NCBI RefSeq assembly: GCF_023008245.1
Contig: NZ_CP090145.1
Coordinates: 1,302,001-1,366,000 of the forward strand
Source of the DNA: Flavobacterium sediminilitoris
Lineage (GTDB): Bacteria > Bacteroidota > Bacteroidia > Flavobacteriales > Flavobacteriaceae
Direction of reading: 5' to 3'
DNA: 64,000 nucleotides
Shown: positions 34,795 to 44,177 of the stretch, in pieces
How the letters are laid out: each line of letters begins with the position of its first letter
How positions within the stretch are numbered: position 1 is the first letter of the stretch
Translations under genes and position numbers: made by a program
Notes under the pieces: model-generated
The model's database searches: none
What the model saw: only the letters and a program-made list of their open reading frames with translations
What the model was told of the DNA's origin: nothing

Positions 34795-36189
34795 ATGAAA
34801 AAACAACTTATCATAAAAGGTAGCTTTTTAGTTGCAATAATGTTTTTAGCTCAATCGTGTTTTGTGTCTAAAAATTATGAAGCGCCAAAAGTGGAAACAC
34901 AGAATTTATATCGTACAGATCAAGTAATTGATAGTACTTCACTTGCAATGGTTTCTTGGGATAAATTATTTACAGATACTCTTTTACAGGCTTATATAAA
35001 TGAAGGATTGCAGAATAATTTAGACATGCAAATAGCATTGCAAAATATGGAAGCTGCAGAAGCTATGATGAAACAAGGAAAAGCAGGTTATTTTCCTGCA
35101 TTGAATGCAAACGCAACTTGGACACACCAAGAATTGTCAAAAAATAGTCAATTCGGACGTTTGTTTAATGGTTCCTTAGATCAATATGAGTTATCTGCAA
35201 AATTATCTTGGGAAGCTGATATTTGGGGAAAAATAAGAAGTAATAAAAGAGCTTCTGTTGCACAATATTTACAAACTTCTGCTGCAAAACAAGCAATTCA
35301 AACAGAATTAATTGCTAATATTGCTTCGTTGTATTATCAAATGTTAGCTACTGATTCACAAATAAAAGTAGTAGCACAAACAATTGAAAATAGAAATAAA
35401 AGTGTTGAAGTTATTAAAGCTTTAAAAGAGGCAGGAAACGTTAATGAAGTTGCAGTACAACAAACGGAAGCGCAAAAATATGCTACTGAAATTATTTTGA
35501 AAGATTTAGAATACAATCTTAAAGTATTAGAAAATTCATTTACACAACTTCTAGGGAAATCACCAGAAGCTGTAGAACGTTCTTCTTTTGATACACAAAA
35601 AATAGAAGCAAATGTTAAAGTTGGATTACCAGCGTACTTATTAAGCAAGAGACCAGATGTTGTGGCTGCTGAATTAAACTTTAGAAACACTTTTGAACTA
35701 ACAAATGTAGCAAGAAGCTATTTCTATCCATCATTGACATTAAGTGCAACAGGAGGATTACAAAGTTTAGAATTGAAAGATTGGTTCAACTCCAAATCTA
35801 TTTTTGCAAATATTATTACAGGACTTGCACAGCCTATTTTTAATCAACGTCAGAATAAAACACGTTTAGAAGTTGCAAAAGCAAATCAACAAAAAGCTTA
35901 TTTGCAATATGAAAAAGCATTATTAATTGCAGGAAAAGAAGTTTCCGATGCTTTAGCAAGTTATGAAAATGAAAGTGATAAGCTAACTATTCGTGAAAAA
36001 CAGTTAGATGCTTTAACAAAAGCTGCTGATTATTCAGATGAATTATTACAGTATGGTTTAGTAAATTACTTAGAAGTATTAACAGCAAAAGACAATGCCT
36101 TAAATACTGAGATTAATTATATAGATAATAAATTCAAACAAATGAATGCAGTTATCAAGTTATACAAATCATTAGGAGGAGGTAATTAA
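34795..36189 (+). CDS. Outer-membrane efflux channel lipoprotein (TolC/OprM/NodT family, 464 aa)
   Basis: The exit duct of the tripartite pump. The lipobox MFLAQSC at about residue 22 gives a lipid anchor, as in OprM. Two OEP repeats are visible: YINEGLQNNLDMQIALQNME and KLSWEADIWGKIRSNKR in the first, and LLSKRPDVVAAELNFRNTFE with FANIITGLAQPIFN in the second. The length is normal. It is the last gene of the operon, followed by a strong hairpin terminator. Confidence 0.94.
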   Translation: MKKQLIIKGSFLVAIMFLAQSCFVSKNYEAPKVETQNLYRTDQVIDSTSLAMVSWDKLFTDTLLQAYINEGLQNNLDMQIALQNMEAAEAMMKQGKAGYFPALNANATWTHQELSKNSQFGRLFNGSLDQYELSAKLSWEADIWGKIRSNKRASVAQYLQTSAAKQAIQTELIANIASLYYQMLATDSQIKVVAQTIENRNKSVEVIKALKEAGNVNEVAVQQTEAQKYATEIILKDLEYNLKVLENSFTQLLGKSPEAVERSSFDTQKIEANVKVGLPAYLLSKRPDVVAAELNFRNTFELTNVARSYFYPSLTLSATGGLQSLELKDWFNSKSIFANIITGLAQPIFNQRQNKTRLEVAKANQQKAYLQYEKALLIAGKEVSDALASYENESDKLTIREKQLDALTKAADYSDELLQYGLVNYLEVLTAKDNALNTEINYIDNKFKQMNAVIKLYKSLGGGN

Positions 36190-36199
36190 AATACAATGA

Positions 36200-36223
36200 G
36201 CCCTGTTTTTCAGGGCTTTTTTT
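36200..36223 (+). terminator. Terminator of the efflux operon
   Basis: Stem GCCCTG / CAGGGC with loop TTTTT and a seven-base T run. It lies upstream of ATG 36229 and rules out the in-frame start at 36196 for the next gene. Confidence 0.92.
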
Positions 36224-36228
36224 ATACT

Positions 36229-36816
36229 ATGGAAAACGATAAGAAAGCATTATTACTAGAAAAAACATTAGATCATTTTCTAAAATATGGTAGTAAAAAT
36301 ATTACCATGGACGATATTGCAGAAGAATTTGGACTGTCTAAAAAAACATTGTATACATTATTTAAGAATAAAGAAGCATTGTTGTTAGAAGCCGTTGATT
36401 TACTTTGGAAAAAATTTATAGATGAAGTCAATGAAATCATAGAATCTAATCAAAATCCATTACAGAAGATAATTGCAATTTATATTATTGCTATTCAAAA
36501 TATCAGTACCATTGATCCTATCTTTTTATACAGTTTAAAAAAATACCATCGAGCAGTTATGGAAGAATATCAAAAGTATAAAAAGCAAATGCGAGACGAA
36601 ATTTTATTGCCACTTTTACAACAAGCTAAAGACGAAAAATTAATTATTCAAACAATAGATATAGCTTTTTTTTCAGCCATTAATTTTGACGATATTGATG
36701 AAAAATTATGGAAATATAAAGTATTTGAAAATTACACAAATCAAGAAATATTAGATTATTTTATTACATTAAAATTAAAAGGAATTGTAACAAAAGATTG
36801 CTTTAATTTACTTTAA
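36229..36816 (+). CDS. TetR-family transcriptional regulator (195 aa)
   Basis: ATG 36229 is chosen because the alternative start at 36196 precedes the terminator hairpin. The N-terminal helix-turn-helix is clear (ITMDDIAEEFGLSKKTLYTLFKNKEALL, about residues 24-52). The C-terminal helical ligand domain has no recognisable ligand signature. Only six bases separate the efflux terminator from its start, so it is either expressed by read-through or translated from a very short leader. Together with the MarR-type gene it brackets the pump with two different regulators. A role in pump control is likely but inferred. Confidence 0.85.
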   Translation: MENDKKALLLEKTLDHFLKYGSKNITMDDIAEEFGLSKKTLYTLFKNKEALLLEAVDLLWKKFIDEVNEIIESNQNPLQKIIAIYIIAIQNISTIDPIFLYSLKKYHRAVMEEYQKYKKQMRDEILLPLLQQAKDEKLIIQTIDIAFFSAINFDDIDEKLWKYKVFENYTNQEILDYFITLKLKGIVTKDCFNLL

Positions 36817-36915
36817 TTTACTCCCTTTTGCAGCTCATTAAGACAAAGTCTCTACTTTTATAGATATATTTGAAAGTATATTATAGCAATTAAAAATGTA
36901 ATACAATCTTTCATT

Positions 36916-37383
36916 TTACCATGTTTTAAAAGGATGTTTACTTAAATAAGAATTGTAATAACGATTATCATTTGTTACTTCATTTCCTAACCATTCTGGT
37001 TTTTCAAATACTTCGTCTTCACTTGTTAGTTCAAGTTCAGCAATAATTAATCCATCATTTTCAGATGTAAAAACATCTATTTCATATAAATGTGTTCCCA
37101 CAATAACTTCATATCGTGTTTTATCAATAACACCTCTTTCGCAAAGTGTTAATAATTGTTCAGCTTCTTCTAAAACAATCTCTTTTTCCCATTCAAACCT
37201 GCTTAAACCACTATCACTACTTTTACCTTTAATAGTTAAATAGCCTTTATTGCCTTTTATTCGAACCCTAACAGTACGTTCTGGCGAAGAAGACAAATAA
37301 CCTTGTATAATTCTATTACAACAACTGTAATCATTTAAAAAAGCATCAGATTTTACTAAAAACTTTCGTTCTATCTCAATCAT
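36916..37383 (-). CDS. CYTH-domain protein (triphosphate tunnel metalloenzyme family, 155 aa)
   Basis: It begins MIEIERKFLV, the family's ExExK signature. Further alternating basic and acidic strands line the tunnel (RTVRVRIKGNKGYLTIKG, KTRYEVIV, IDVFTSENDGLIIAELEL). The length suits a single stand-alone CYTH domain. Family members hydrolyse inorganic triphosphate or nucleoside triphosphates, and a few make cAMP; the activity cannot be told here. The gene is alone on the minus strand between the TetR gene and dinB. Confidence 0.88.
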   Translation of the reverse strand: MIEIERKFLVKSDAFLNDYSCCNRIIQGYLSSSPERTVRVRIKGNKGYLTIKGKSSDSGLSRFEWEKEIVLEEAEQLLTLCERGVIDKTRYEVIVGTHLYEIDVFTSENDGLIIAELELTSEDEVFEKPEWLGNEVTNDNRYYNSYLSKHPFKTW

Positions 37384-37539
37384 TTAAAAAGTAATTTTAA
37401 AACCTTAAAAATACAACTTCTTTTTTATTTGAAGCTGTTTCCTGCTATCCACTACAATCTTTTATTTTCTGCTATTATGTTGTAAAGAAAAAATAAAAGG
37501 ATTTTCATTACTATCAGGGCTATAAAATCAAATATAGAC

Positions 37540-37547
37540 TAAATTTG
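37540..37547 (+). promoter_or_regulatory. Candidate -7 box TAAATTTG of dinB, leaderless arrangement
   Basis: A consensus TAnnTTTG box ends four bases before the dinB ATG at 37552. Transcription would start about at the ATG, giving a leaderless message. No clear -33 TTG is seen at the right distance. Confidence 0.45.
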
Positions 37548-37551
37548 TACA

Positions 37552-38661
37552 ATGGAGAATACGCTATCATATCGTAAAATTATTCATATAGATATGGATG
37601 CATTTTATGCATCGGTAGAACAAATGGATAATCCAGAGTTAAAAGGAAAACCTTTAGCTGTGGGAGGAAATGAAGCGCGAGGAGTAGTAAGTGCTGCAAG
37701 TTATGAAGCTAGAAAATTTGGTGTTCGTTCAGCAATGAGTGGTATTCAAGCAAAGCGAAATTGTCCTGAACTTATTTTTGTACCGCCACGTTTTGATCGT
37801 TACAAAGAGATTTCTAGAAAAATAAGGAAAATATTTTTAGAATATACAGATTTGGTAGAACCACTTTCTCTTGATGAAGCTTATTTAGATGTTACTGAAA
37901 ACAAAAAGAACAATCCTAGTGCATCATTAATAGCACAAGAAATTAGAAAACGTATTTATGAAGAAGTAGGATTAACTGCTTCTGCGGGAATTTCAGTTAA
38001 TAAATTTGTTGCCAAAATAGCTTCTGATTATAATAAACCAAACGGACAAAAAACAGTAAATCCTGATGAAGTAGAAACTTTTTTAGAAGCTTTAGATATT
38101 AAAAAATTCTATGGTATTGGTAAAGTAACAGCCGAAAAAATGTATCAATTAGGTATTTTTACTGGTTATGATTTAAAACAAAAAGGGCTAGACTTTTTAG
38201 AAAAGCACTTTAACAACAGTGGTACTTATTATTACCAAATATGTCGTGGTATTCACAACAGTCAAGTGAAACCAAATAGGACAATAAAATCTGTTGGTGC
38301 AGAACGAACTTTCTTTGAAAACCTTTCATCTGAAGTGTTTTTAGAAGAAAAGATAATAAGTATTGCAAACGAACTCGAAAAGCGTTTGCATAAAAGTAAA
38401 ATAGCAGGAAAAACAATCACGTTAAAACTAAAATATTCCGATTTTACCTTGCAAACAAGAAGTAAAACGTTGCCTTACTATATTTCAGATAAAGATTTAA
38501 TGATTGATATAGCTAAAGAATTATTGTATCAAGAACGATTAAAAAACTCTGTAAGACTTTTAGGTTTATCATTACATAATTTAAACAATCAAGAAAAAAA
38601 GAAAAACGAACCTACACAAAAAAGTATTTCTATTCAATTACAATTTGAGTTTAAGGAATAA
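37552..38661 (+). CDS. dinB: DNA polymerase IV (Y-family)
   Basis: An error-prone translesion polymerase. Catalytic motifs are IIHIDMDAFYASVEQ near the N-terminus and SLDEAYLDVT, supplying the metal-binding Asp and Asp-Glu. The helix-hairpin-helix region (IKKFYGIGKVTAEKMYQLG) and little-finger domain follow. Near the C-terminus QLQFEF could be a beta-clamp-binding peptide. At 369 residues it is full length. The consensus -7 box lies almost on the start codon. It converges on a lipoprotein gene across a shared bidirectional hairpin. Confidence 0.95.
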   Translation: MENTLSYRKIIHIDMDAFYASVEQMDNPELKGKPLAVGGNEARGVVSAASYEARKFGVRSAMSGIQAKRNCPELIFVPPRFDRYKEISRKIRKIFLEYTDLVEPLSLDEAYLDVTENKKNNPSASLIAQEIRKRIYEEVGLTASAGISVNKFVAKIASDYNKPNGQKTVNPDEVETFLEALDIKKFYGIGKVTAEKMYQLGIFTGYDLKQKGLDFLEKHFNNSGTYYYQICRGIHNSQVKPNRTIKSVGAERTFFENLSSEVFLEEKIISIANELEKRLHKSKIAGKTITLKLKYSDFTLQTRSKTLPYYISDKDLMIDIAKELLYQERLKNSVRLLGLSLHNLNNQEKKKNEPTQKSISIQLQFEFKE

Positions 38662-38690
38662 AAAAGCAGACTTTTAAAAGTCTGCTTTTT
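38661..38690. terminator. Bidirectional terminator between dinB and the lipoprotein gene
   Basis: A perfect palindrome with arms AAAAAGCAGACTTTT and its complement, giving a T run on both strands. It lies between two convergent genes. Confidence 0.92.
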
Positions 38691-38713
38691 TAATTTTTTT
38701 ATAAAAAAATAGA

Positions 38714-39259
38714 TTATTGCATGTCTAATTTAACAACTGCTCTAGTTTCATCAAAGAACAAATGTAAATTAACGGGTTTAGTTCCAGCAGGAATTTTAAA
38801 AGTTTGAGTTTCACTAGTTTTTGTTTCTTCTTCTTTAACCCTTATTGAGTTATAGCTTTCGTGAGAAATCTTGTTTCCGTTATCTAATTCTAATCTGAAT
38901 TCAGAAGGTGTAATAAATATACTTCCTCCATTTATTAAATTTTTATTAGTTACTTCAATTTGATAAGTAAATTCAATCCCAGTAATTTTACCATCGGGAT
39001 CAGATAATTCTAAAGCTTTCAAGTTTATTACTTTTACTTCTGCTTCACTTTTTTTACCTAAAATAGAAACTTCAGGAGTAGCAGTTACAGTATAAGTTTT
39101 TGGAGTATTCATAGCTGTATTGTCTTCAGATTTTGTTTCATTTTCTGAAGTAGCTGTAGTTTCTGTTGAAGGTGTGTTCTCTTCTGTTGTTCCTTCTTTT
39201 TTACATGAAGTTTGTAATGTTAAAGCAAGAATAGCTATTGCTAAATAGATTTTTTTCAT
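38714..39259 (-). CDS. Lipoprotein of unknown function (181 aa)
   Basis: The signal peptide ends in lipobox LQTSC, followed by an acidic Thr/Glu/Ser-rich linker (to about residue 55). The rest is one beta-rich domain, with strands such as ITGIEFTYQIEVTN and SIFITPSEFRLELDNG. It could be an Ig-like domain, but I recognise no family. It is monocistronic and lies in the envelope. Confidence 0.78.
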   Translation of the reverse strand: MKKIYLAIAILALTLQTSCKKEGTTEENTPSTETTATSENETKSEDNTAMNTPKTYTVTATPEVSILGKKSEAEVKVINLKALELSDPDGKITGIEFTYQIEVTNKNLINGGSIFITPSEFRLELDNGNKISHESYNSIRVKEEETKTSETQTFKIPAGTKPVNLHLFFDETRAVVKLDMQ

Positions 39260-39310
39260 TTTTTTATGTTTTAATTTTAATTCAAATGTATAAATTTTTT
39301 TATTGGTTTA

Positions 39311-39338
39311 AAAAAAAGCAACCCTTTTGGATTGCTTT
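39311..39338 (-). terminator. Minus-strand terminator after the BI-1 gene
   Basis: Read on the minus strand: AAGCAATCC, loop AAAA, GGGTTGCTT, then a run of T. It ends the transcript of the BI-1/YccA-family gene. Confidence 0.8.
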
Positions 39339-39358
39339 AATTATATTTTAAGTGAAGA

Positions 39359-40117
39359 TTAATCTCTACTAGATAATTTTGCTAGTAAACGTAAGAACTC
39401 AACATATAACCATACTAAGGTTATCATTAAGCCCATTGCGCTGAACCATTCCATATATTTAGGCATTTGCTTTTCTGCACCATCTTCAATTTGGTCAAAA
39501 TCTAAAAATAAATTTAAAGCTGCAATAATAATAACAAATACACTAATACCAATACTCATTAAAGAATTCCCTCTATGTATAGGTTCAAAATTAATAAATA
39601 AAGATAAAACCCATGATAACAGATAGTATGTGAAAATGGCTAATGTTGCTGCAATTACAATAGATTTGAATTTTTCAGTAACTTTTACAATTTTATATTT
39701 ATACAATGCAAAACACACAATAAATGTTATAAAAGTACAACTAACAGCCTGAATAACTACTCCTGGATAAGCAGCTTCAAAATAAGCAGAAATTCCACCT
39801 ATAAATAAACCTTCAAATAAAGCATATCCAGGAGCAACCCATGGAGAAGTAGAAGGTTTAAAAGAAGCAATCAGAACTAATATAAATCCAATTATAGCTC
39901 CACCAATTGTGAAAAGCATCGGATTATAACCATTAAATGCCATCCACCAGCTAATACAAGCAGAAGTAAGTAAAGCAGCTAATAAAATGAAACTTTTGTT
40001 TATAGCTCCATTCACTGTCATAGTATCTTCATAGCTAATAACTGTTTCATTAGCTTCTCTTGAAGTGTTATTGAATGACTTTGATCCTAAAAAAGGATTT
40101 TTAGATTTTAAATTCAT
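39359..40117 (-). CDS. Bax inhibitor-1/YccA-family membrane protein (252 aa)
   Basis: Seven hydrophobic segments with the family's loops: GAINKSFILLAALLTSACIS, ALFEGLFIGGISAYFE, YLLSWVLSLFI, GISVFVIIIAALNLFLDFDQ, and a C-terminal EWFSAMGLMITLVWLYVEFLRLL. The acidic FLDFDQIEDGAEK is characteristic. E. coli YccA modulates FtsH; other family members leak calcium. The role here is unknown. It starts 33 bases after the pyk stop and may be read from the same transcript. Confidence 0.92.
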   Translation of the reverse strand: MNLKSKNPFLGSKSFNNTSREANETVISYEDTMTVNGAINKSFILLAALLTSACISWWMAFNGYNPMLFTIGGAIIGFILVLIASFKPSTSPWVAPGYALFEGLFIGGISAYFEAAYPGVVIQAVSCTFITFIVCFALYKYKIVKVTEKFKSIVIAATLAIFTYYLLSWVLSLFINFEPIHRGNSLMSIGISVFVIIIAALNLFLDFDQIEDGAEKQMPKYMEWFSAMGLMITLVWLYVEFLRLLAKLSSRD

Positions 40118-40150
40118 ATGGGTTAAATTTTTATCAAAAATAAAGAAAAA

Positions 40151-41581
40151 TTATTCAATTTCTGAAACACGAAGAGTATTTACCATTCCTTTTTTTACAA
40201 TAGGCATTGCAGCAAGATTTATAATCATATCTCCTGTTTTTACATAGCCTTTTTCTAAACAAATTTGATTAACATCGTCAATAGTATCATCTGTGCTAAC
40301 AAATTTGTCATAGTAATATGCTCTCACACCCCAAAGCAAGTTTAATTGTGTTAGAATTCGTTTGTTTGATGTGAAAACTAAAATATGTGATTTTGGTCTC
40401 CAAGCCGAAATTTGAAATGCAGTATAACCACTATTCGTAAGAGTAGTTATAGCTTTTGCATTAATATCATCAGCCATTATTGCAGCATGATAGCATATAG
40501 ACTTCGTTATAAAACGATTTGTTCTTACATGAGGAGCATTTAAAGGAACTTTAATAAGAGGTGAATCTTCCACACTCTCAATAATACGAGTCATGGTTTC
40601 AATTACTTGTACAGGATAATTACCAACAGATGTTTCACCTGAAAGCATTACTGCATCTGCACCATCCATTACAGAATTTGCTACATCATTTACTTCTGCT
40701 CTTGTAGGAGTTAAACTCGTAATCATCGTTTCCATCATTTGTGTTGCAACAATTACAGGGATTCTAGCTGTTTTTGCTCTATGAATTAATTTCTTTTGAA
40801 TTAAAGGAACTTGTTCAGCAGGAATTTCAACACCTAAATCTCCTCTAGCAACCATTAAACCATCACAAAAAGCAACAATTTTATCAATATTTTCAACAGC
40901 TTCAGGTTTTTCAATCTTTGCTATAATAGGAATTTTATGATCCGAATGTTTAGCAATTAAATCTTGTAGCTCTTCAAGGTCTTTTGGAGTACGAACAAAA
41001 GATAATGCTAACCAATCTACTTTACATTCTATAGCAAAAATAGCGTCTTTAATATCTTTTTTTGTTAGTGCTGGTAAAGACACTTTAGTATTAGGCAGAT
41101 TAACTCCTTTTTTAGATTTTAATGGACCACCTTGTACTACAATTGCTTCTACTTCAGTTTCTTTATCGGTTTTTAAAACTTCAAAAATAAGTTTTCCATC
41201 ATCAAGTAAAATGCGTTCACCTGCATTAACATCTCTTGGAAATTCTTTGTAGTTCATGTACACTTTTTCAGCAGTTCCAAGAATATCTTCTGCCGTTGTA
41301 AAAGTAATTATATCACCTTTTGATACTACTACATCTTCTTTCATTACACCTACTCGTAATTTAGGACCTTGTAAATCTGCTAAAATAGAAGTAGTATATC
41401 CAAAATCATTGTTTAGTTCCCTGATGATGTTAATTCTTTCTTTTACATCTTCATAGTCTGCATGAGAAAAATTAATTCTAAAAACATTTACACCAGCATC
41501 AATCATTCCTTTTATTATTTCTTTTGTGCTACATGCTGGTCCTAAGGTAGCAACAATTTTAGTTTTTTTATTTGTCGGCAT
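40151..41581 (-). CDS. pyk: Pyruvate kinase
   Basis: Catalyses phosphoenolpyruvate plus ADP to pyruvate plus ATP, the last step of glycolysis. At 476 residues it is a normal type. Signatures are TKIVATLGPACSTKE and VFRINFSHADYE at the start, IIAKIEKPEAVENIDKI (catalytic lysine) and LMVARGDLGVEIPAEQVP. The C-terminal allosteric domain has SICYHAAIMADDINAKAI and ISAWRPKSHILVFT. It lies five bases after the IPExxxVDY-family gene, in a gene pair widely kept in flavobacteria. Confidence 0.96.
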   Translation of the reverse strand: MPTNKKTKIVATLGPACSTKEIIKGMIDAGVNVFRINFSHADYEDVKERINIIRELNNDFGYTTSILADLQGPKLRVGVMKEDVVVSKGDIITFTTAEDILGTAEKVYMNYKEFPRDVNAGERILLDDGKLIFEVLKTDKETEVEAIVVQGGPLKSKKGVNLPNTKVSLPALTKKDIKDAIFAIECKVDWLALSFVRTPKDLEELQDLIAKHSDHKIPIIAKIEKPEAVENIDKIVAFCDGLMVARGDLGVEIPAEQVPLIQKKLIHRAKTARIPVIVATQMMETMITSLTPTRAEVNDVANSVMDGADAVMLSGETSVGNYPVQVIETMTRIIESVEDSPLIKVPLNAPHVRTNRFITKSICYHAAIMADDINAKAITTLTNSGYTAFQISAWRPKSHILVFTSNKRILTQLNLLWGVRAYYYDKFVSTDDTIDDVNQICLEKGYVKTGDMIINLAAMPIVKKGMVNTLRVSEIE

Positions 41582-41586
41582 TTTAA

Positions 41587-42060
41587 TTAAAAAATTAAAT
41601 TATTTTTAGATTTAAGTTTAGTTTGATCAACAATATAACCTGTTGAAATTTGGTTCGTTTTCAAAATAGATTGTAAAATATCTTCCAAAGAAAAAGCACC
41701 TTCAATATTCTCTATTTTTAATATAAATTCGGCTTTTTTTAACTCTGGTAGCATATATGTTGTAATATCTATAGAATCAAAAATACCAGTTATTTTTTGC
41801 TCTGAAGGGATAAGAGTTGTTTTATTTTCTAATAAATTCCATACAATATCATTTACTTCGTCATCATAAATAAAATGACTAAATAAACTTTTTCCTTCTT
41901 TTGATTTGATTTCAATATTTGAGTCGCTTTTGCTCAATTGAATTTGTAACGCTTGATTAATGAAATAAGCTAAACGATAATCCTCAATAGTAGTGTGGAT
42001 GGCGATAAGCTCATAATCTGTCGAAATAAAGTCATTTATTTGAATTTTATGAATGGCCAT
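41587..42060 (-). CDS. IPExxxVDY-family protein (157 aa)
   Basis: A small cytoplasmic protein of unknown function found in Bacteroidota beside pyk and rnc. That position and the length support the call. The family motif is diverged here to LPELKKAEFILK (near residue 104), lacking the exact VDY. No signal peptide or membrane segment is present. It is probably co-transcribed with pyk. A long perfect palindrome lies 22 bases upstream of its start. Confidence 0.75.
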   Translation of the reverse strand: MAIHKIQINDFISTDYELIAIHTTIEDYRLAYFINQALQIQLSKSDSNIEIKSKEGKSLFSHFIYDDEVNDIVWNLLENKTTLIPSEQKITGIFDSIDITTYMLPELKKAEFILKIENIEGAFSLEDILQSILKTNQISTGYIVDQTKLKSKNNLIF

Positions 42061-42081
42061 TTTGTATAAATATGCTGTAAA

Positions 42082-42103
42082 TATACTATTTTAAAATAGT
42101 ATA
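42082..42103. promoter_or_regulatory. 22-bp perfect palindrome upstream of the IPExxxVDY gene and pyk
   Basis: The left arm is TATACTATTTT (42082-42092) and the right arm its exact complement (42093-42103), with no spacer. It ends 22 bases before the IPExxxVDY start codon. It could be an operator or a hairpin in the 5' leader. A second short palindrome, AAAACGTTTT, is at 42146-42155. Confidence 0.55.
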
Positions 42104-42173
42104 AAAAGTATTGTTTATAAAGAAGTTAACAAATGTTTTATTTCGAAAACGTTTTAGTTTATAACTTTAAGGA

Positions 42174-42917
42174 TTATTTTTTATCAATTTTTTCTTGAAG
42201 AGCAAAATATGCTCTTTTTGCAGCTTTTTCTTCAGCTTTTTTCTTTGATGTAGCTCTTCCTTTTCCTATTATTTTTTGATCAATAATTAATTTTACACCA
42301 AAATATTTTTGATCTTCAACACCAGTATCATCAAAAACATCAAAAAAGAATTGTTTCTTTTCTTTTTGACACCATTCAATAACTAAACTTTTATAGCTAA
42401 TAACTTTTCCCTCAAGTTTTGGAATGTCTACATAAGAATCAATTACCTTATTATGAATGAATTTTTCACAATAAGAATAGCCTCTATCAAGATAAATAGC
42501 ACCAATAAAAGCTTCAAAAATATTACCATGTATATTCTCTCCAAAATGAAGAGGATTCGCTTTACTTTCAATAAATTGAATTAAGTTTAAATCTCTACCT
42601 AACTCATTCAAATGCTCTCTACTTACTATTTTTGATCGCATTTTGGTAAGATAACCTTCATCTCCTGTAGGAACCTCATTGTATAAATGAGCAGCAATAA
42701 CACTACCTAACATTGCATCACCTAAAAACTCTAAACGTTCATAGTTAAAAGGATTTCCAGTTTTATCTAATTTATTTGTTGAGCGATGTGTAAAAGCTTT
42801 AGTATAAAAAATAATATTTAATGGTTTAAATCCAAGTATTTTGCAAAGTTTGTCAAAAAAAATCCCGTCTTCTTGAGAACGGGAATTTCTTATTATTTTT
42901 TTTAAAAACTTACGCAT
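42174..42917 (-). CDS. rnc: Ribonuclease III
   Basis: Cleaves double-stranded RNA in rRNA and mRNA processing. The catalytic signature ERLEFLGDAMLGSVIA and the second acidic cluster NIFEAFIGAIYLDRGY are intact. The C-terminal dsRNA-binding domain ends GKGRATSKKKAEEKAAKRAY. At 247 residues it is normal for the phylum. It is six bases after fabF in the same direction, the usual fabF-rnc pairing. Confidence 0.96.
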   Translation of the reverse strand: MRKFLKKIIRNSRSQEDGIFFDKLCKILGFKPLNIIFYTKAFTHRSTNKLDKTGNPFNYERLEFLGDAMLGSVIAAHLYNEVPTGDEGYLTKMRSKIVSREHLNELGRDLNLIQFIESKANPLHFGENIHGNIFEAFIGAIYLDRGYSYCEKFIHNKVIDSYVDIPKLEGKVISYKSLVIEWCQKEKKQFFFDVFDDTGVEDQKYFGVKLIIDQKIIGKGRATSKKKAEEKAAKRAYFALQEKIDKK

Positions 42918-42923
42918 TATAGA

Positions 42924-44177
42924 TTATTCTTCTAATTTTTTAAACAACACACATGCATTATGACCACCAAATCCAAAAGTGTTACTCATTGCAACTTTAA
43001 TTTCTCTCTTTTGAGCTTTGTTTAAAGTTAAGTTAAGTTCTGGATTAATGTTTTCATCAACAGTTGTGTGATTAATTGTTGGAGGAATAATACCATTTTT
43101 AATAGCTAAGATAGAAGCAATGGCTTCAATTCCTCCAGCAGCACCTAGAAGATGACCTGTCATAGATTTAGTAGAATTGATGTTAATGTTTTTAGCATGA
43201 TCGCCAAAAACAGCACTTATTGCTTTTAATTCTGCAACATCACCTAAAGGAGTTGATGTTCCGTGTGTATTGATATGTTGAACATCTTCTGGATTCATCC
43301 CAGCGTCACGTAGTGTATTTTCCATTACAGCAATTACACCTAATCCTTCAGGATGTGGAGCTGTTAAATGATAAGCATCTGATGACATTCCACCACCACC
43401 AATTTCACAATATATTTTTGCACCACGTGCTTTTGCGTGTTCATATTCTTCAAGGACTAATGCTCCAGCTCCTTCTCCAAGTACGAATCCATCACGAGTA
43501 GCATCAAAAGGTCTTGAAGCTGTTTCAGGACTTTCGTTTCTTGTTGATAAAGCATGCATAGAGTTAAATCCTCCCATTCCAGCAATAGTAACAGCCGCTT
43601 CTGATCCACCAGAAATAATTACATCACACATTCCTAAACGAATGTAATTGAATGCATCAATTAATGCGTTAGCAGAAGAAGCACAAGCAGAAACAGTTGT
43701 GTAATTTGGTCCCATGAATCCATTTCTCATAGAAATATGAGCAGGAGCAATATCTGCAATCATTTTTGGGATAAAGAAAGGGTTGAATTTAGGAGTGCCA
43801 TCGCCTTTTGCATAGTATAGCACTTCTTCTTGGAAAGTTTCTAATCCTCCAATTCCTGCACCCCAAATAACACCAACTCTATGTTTGTTAACATTTTCGT
43901 GAGTTATTCCAGCGTCTTTTATAGCTTCGTCACTAGCAACGACAGCGTACTGAGCAAATTTATCTAAACGTCTAGATTCTTTTCGGTCTATAAAATCTTC
44001 AATATTGAAGTTTTTAACCTGACAAGCAAATTTGGTTTTATGTTTTTCTGTATCGTAATAGGTAATAGGTGCAGCTCCACTTTTTCCTTCGATTAAACCA
44101 TTCCAGTATTCTTCTACATTATTCCCTATTGGGGTTAATGCTCCTAGACCAGTTACAACAACACGCTTTAATTGCAT
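42924..44177 (-). CDS. fabF: 3-oxoacyl-[acyl-carrier-protein] synthase II
   Basis: Condenses malonyl-ACP with acyl-ACP in fatty acid elongation. The Cys-His-His triad is visible in VSACASSANALIDAF, INTHGTSTPLGD and KSMTGHLLGAAGG. It starts MQLKRVVVTGLGALTPIG and is 417 residues, as expected. It follows acpP and precedes rnc, a standard gene order. Confidence 0.97.
   Translation of the reverse strand: MQLKRVVVTGLGALTPIGNNVEEYWNGLIEGKSGAAPITYYDTEKHKTKFACQVKNFNIEDFIDRKESRRLDKFAQYAVVASDEAIKDAGITHENVNKHRVGVIWGAGIGGLETFQEEVLYYAKGDGTPKFNPFFIPKMIADIAPAHISMRNGFMGPNYTTVSACASSANALIDAFNYIRLGMCDVIISGGSEAAVTIAGMGGFNSMHALSTRNESPETASRPFDATRDGFVLGEGAGALVLEEYEHAKARGAKIYCEIGGGGMSSDAYHLTAPHPEGLGVIAVMENTLRDAGMNPEDVQHINTHGTSTPLGDVAELKAISAVFGDHAKNININSTKSMTGHLLGAAGGIEAIASILAIKNGIIPPTINHTTVDENINPELNLTLNKAQKREIKVAMSNTFGFGGHNACVLFKKLEE

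Noticed and set aside
36196..36228. Upstream start for the TetR-family gene
   Set aside because: The extension would encode the terminator hairpin of the efflux operon.
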